Below are positions 24,725 through 26,245 of a stretch of 26,245 nt of DNA, piece by piece. Source of the DNA: JBGVMW01 sp045125095 (lineage in GTDB: Bacteria; Bacillota; Clostridia; Lachnospirales; Lachnospiraceae); the NCBI GenBank assembly GCA_045125095.1, contig JBGVMW010000196.1, forward strand, positions 1-26,245, in the 5' to 3' direction. The translations under genes and the position numbers were made by a program. How positions within the stretch are numbered: the first letter of the stretch is position 1; every line of letters begins with the position of its first letter. The notes beneath the pieces were generated by a model. The model had not been told where the DNA came from, ran no database searches, and worked only from the letters and a program-made list of their open reading frames with translations.

Positions 24725-25636
24725 ATGATTGTTCTAAAAGACATATGTAAAGATTTTGACAACAAAAAAGTCTTAAATAACATTTCCTTCCATATTGCTC
24801 CCGCAGAAGCTGTTGGCATAATCGGATTAAATGGAGCCGGCAAGACAACACTCTTAAACGTCATATCAGGCATTCTGAAACCGGATAGTGGATTCATTCG
24901 AATAAATGGTTCAGAAAGTCCCCTTGAGCATTACAACCTGCTAAGAAAGCTTACCTATGTTTCGGGAACAAAATCGCAATTGTGGGAAGACATGAAGATA
25001 AAAGATTCCTTTGACAACTGTATTACCATGTATCATTTAGACAAACAAAATGCCAAGTTAAAGCGAGAGCAGTTGAGCGGCATATTTGAAATAGAACCCT
25101 TTTTAAACAGCGTACCCAAAAGCTTGTCATTAGGAGAACGTATGCGATGTGAATTGGTGTATGCCTTGCTCACAGAGCCGGAAATCTTAATGCTTGATGA
25201 AGCGATGATTGGATTAGACGTATCCATAAAGCACAAAATTATGGAATACTTTGAAGAATACAAGAGAACCAGAAAAACAACCATGCTTGTTACCAGTCAT
25301 AAACTTTTGGAAGTGGAAAAGCTGTGTGACAGAATTATCCTCTTAGACGGTGGAAGGGTGCTATTTGATGGAAGGATTGATAGAATCATGAAGGAATACT
25401 CGCCGCTGTATCGCATGGAGGTCAGAGTACAAGGACAATTGCCTGATTTTGAGGATTTGCCTTTAGAGAAGTTTTATCTGAAAAATGATGTGATAGATAT
25501 TGTATTTGACAAGAAAAAAATAGAAACGTCGCCAATCATAAAGCATATCATGGAGAAATGCACCATTCAGGATGTGCGGCTGTATGAGCCGGATTTAGAA
25601 GGAACGATCAGAAAAATATATGAGAGGAAGGGTTAA
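24725..25636 (+). CDS. ABC-2-type transporter ATP-binding protein
   Basis: The 303-residue cytoplasmic ATPase has Walker A GLNGAGKTT (34-42), a Q-loop region (VSGTKSQLWEDM), signature LSLGE (134-138), Walker B ILMLDEAMIGLD with D158/E159, and H-loop TSHKLLEVE. About 80 C-terminal residues form an extra regulatory or dimer-contact domain, as in drug, antibiotic or polysaccharide ABC-2 exporters. The D-loop region reads AMIGLD instead of the usual PTxGLD. The binding site is CGAGGTG before ATG 24725. The next ATPase starts on the base after this stop codon, so the two are an operon and probably form a heterodimer serving permeases beyond the window. Confidence 0.9.
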   Translation: MIVLKDICKDFDNKKVLNNISFHIAPAEAVGIIGLNGAGKTTLLNVISGILKPDSGFIRINGSESPLEHYNLLRKLTYVSGTKSQLWEDMKIKDSFDNCITMYHLDKQNAKLKREQLSGIFEIEPFLNSVPKSLSLGERMRCELVYALLTEPEILMLDEAMIGLDVSIKHKIMEYFEEYKRTRKTTMLVTSHKLLEVEKLCDRIILLDGGRVLFDGRIDRIMKEYSPLYRMEVRVQGQLPDFEDLPLEKFYLKNDVIDIVFDKKKIETSPIIKHIMEKCTIQDVRLYEPDLEGTIRKIYERKG

Positions 25637-26245
25637 ATGGAAACGATAATTGAAGTAAAGGACATAAAAAAATATTACAAAGTGGCAAAAAGGGAACAGG
25701 GATTATTTGCTGCGATTACGAATCTGTTTCACAGAAAATACGAAATAAAAAAGGCTGTGGATGACATTAGTTTTTCCATAAAAAAGGGAGAAATCGTCGG
25801 ATTCATTGGACCAAATGGAGCGGGCAAATCCACGACCATAAAAATGTTGTCCGGTATCTTGTATCCGGACGAAGGTGATGTGAAAATCAATGGCTACATT
25901 CCGTACAAACAGAGGAAACAGTATGTAAAAAATATTGGCGTTGTATTTGGACAGAAGTCTCAGCTTCACTGGGATTTGCCGTTGATTGAAAGTTTTGAAC
26001 TGATGAAATACATTTACAAGATTCCGCAGAATGTATACGAAGAAAATTTGGGGAAATTTACCCGATTACTGGACATGGAAGATTTTATTAATCAGCCGGT
26101 AAGGCAGTTGTCCTTAGGACAGAGAATGAGAGGCGACATTGTGGCTGCACTGCTCCATTCTCCGGAAATCGTTTTCTTTGACGAGCCAACTATTGGACTG
26201 GATGTGGTAGCAAAAGAAAAGATTCGTGAATTTGTAAAATACATG
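25637..26245 (+). CDS. ABC-2-type transporter ATP-binding protein, second subunit (partial, cut by window end)
   Basis: The first 203 residues are visible and the frame is still open at the right edge. Walker A is GPNGAGKST (58-66), the Q-loop follows FGQKSQLHWDLP, the signature is LSLGQRMRG (from 158), and Walker B is VFFDEPTIGLD with D182/E183. The N-terminal insertion before the first strand (LFAAITNLFHRKYEIKKAVD) is characteristic of the COG4586 group of ABC-2 ATPases. The ATG at 25637 directly abuts the preceding stop, and AGGAAGGG just upstream acts as the binding site. Two membrane permease genes are the expected next genes. Confidence 0.9.
   Translation, partial: METIIEVKDIKKYYKVAKREQGLFAAITNLFHRKYEIKKAVDDISFSIKKGEIVGFIGPNGAGKSTTIKMLSGILYPDEGDVKINGYIPYKQRKQYVKNIGVVFGQKSQLHWDLPLIESFELMKYIYKIPQNVYEENLGKFTRLLDMEDFINQPVRQLSLGQRMRGDIVAALLHSPEIVFFDEPTIGLDVVAKEKIREFVKYM

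Noticed and set aside
24559..24750. 63-codon + frame across the inverted repeat and terminator
   Set aside because: It covers the hairpin, terminator and promoter and has no binding site, so it is not a gene. I looked for a small AgrD-like peptide here and saw none with a convincing start.
351..25969. Many - strand open frames of 60-170 codons opposite the genes, the longest at 5719-6234
   Set aside because: All lie antisense to better-supported + strand genes, lack binding sites and show no recognisable domains; they are rich in Leu, Ser, Phe and Ile, as expected of complement shadows of AT-rich coding DNA.
1..26245. CRISPR arrays, tRNA or rRNA genes, insertion-sequence transposases and phage genes
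   Set aside because: No regularly spaced repeats, cloverleaf-like sequence, rRNA-like stretch, transposase motif or terminal-repeat pair was seen on either strand.

Overview
The window is AT-rich, and every convincing gene lies on the + strand. Codon use, GGAG-type ribosome binding sites and several protein families point to a Firmicute, probably a gut or rumen Lachnospiraceae (Butyrivibrio/Roseburia-like). These families include the Wadjet JetA of Clostridia, short GHKL kinases with LytTR regulators, a GNAT with an N-acetylglutamate-synthase-like tail, and a Nudix joined to a pyrophosphatase-like domain. The genus is inference.

Region 1 (about 0.2-7.5 kb) is a patchwork of broken and fused genes. 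A JetA-type N-terminal domain is joined in frame to a TrmB-type sugar-sensing C-terminal domain (260-1060), followed by an intact PfkB sugar kinase and an intact two-domain acetyltransferase. Then come a beheaded/tailless GNAT scrap, a helicase-nuclease that has lost its second RecA domain through an out-of-frame internal deletion, a half acetyltransferase fused to a chemoreceptor signalling domain, and a regulator tail. The joins fall inside or next to conserved domains, which suggests serial deletion by short homologies. The clearest join is an inferred 11-bp microhomology at 5071-5081.

Region 2 (7.5-16.3 kb) holds intact housekeeping or accessory genes: a WYL-domain regulator, a metal-dependent amidohydrolase, a MATE efflux pump, a heterodimeric ABC exporter pair with one degenerate ATP site, and the Nudix/pyrophosphatase-like fusion.

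Region 3 (16.4-22.9 kb) is a complete four-gene Wadjet anti-plasmid system, jetA-jetB-jetC-jetD, behind a recognisable promoter and with overlapping reading frames. JetA/JetB/JetC form an SMC-type (MksFEB-like) loop-extruding ATPase, and JetD is the Toprim nuclease subunit.

Region 4 (22.95 kb to the right edge) starts only 10 bases after jetD. It contains a LytTR response regulator, a single-membrane-span GHKL histidine kinase, a long near-perfect inverted repeat, a strong terminator that overlaps a candidate promoter, and two ABC-2-type ATPases, the second cut by the window edge.

The two most notable observations are the second, truncated JetA head captured by a TrmB effector domain 16 kb upstream of an intact Wadjet operon, and the tight physical coupling of Wadjet to a two-component/ABC-exporter module.
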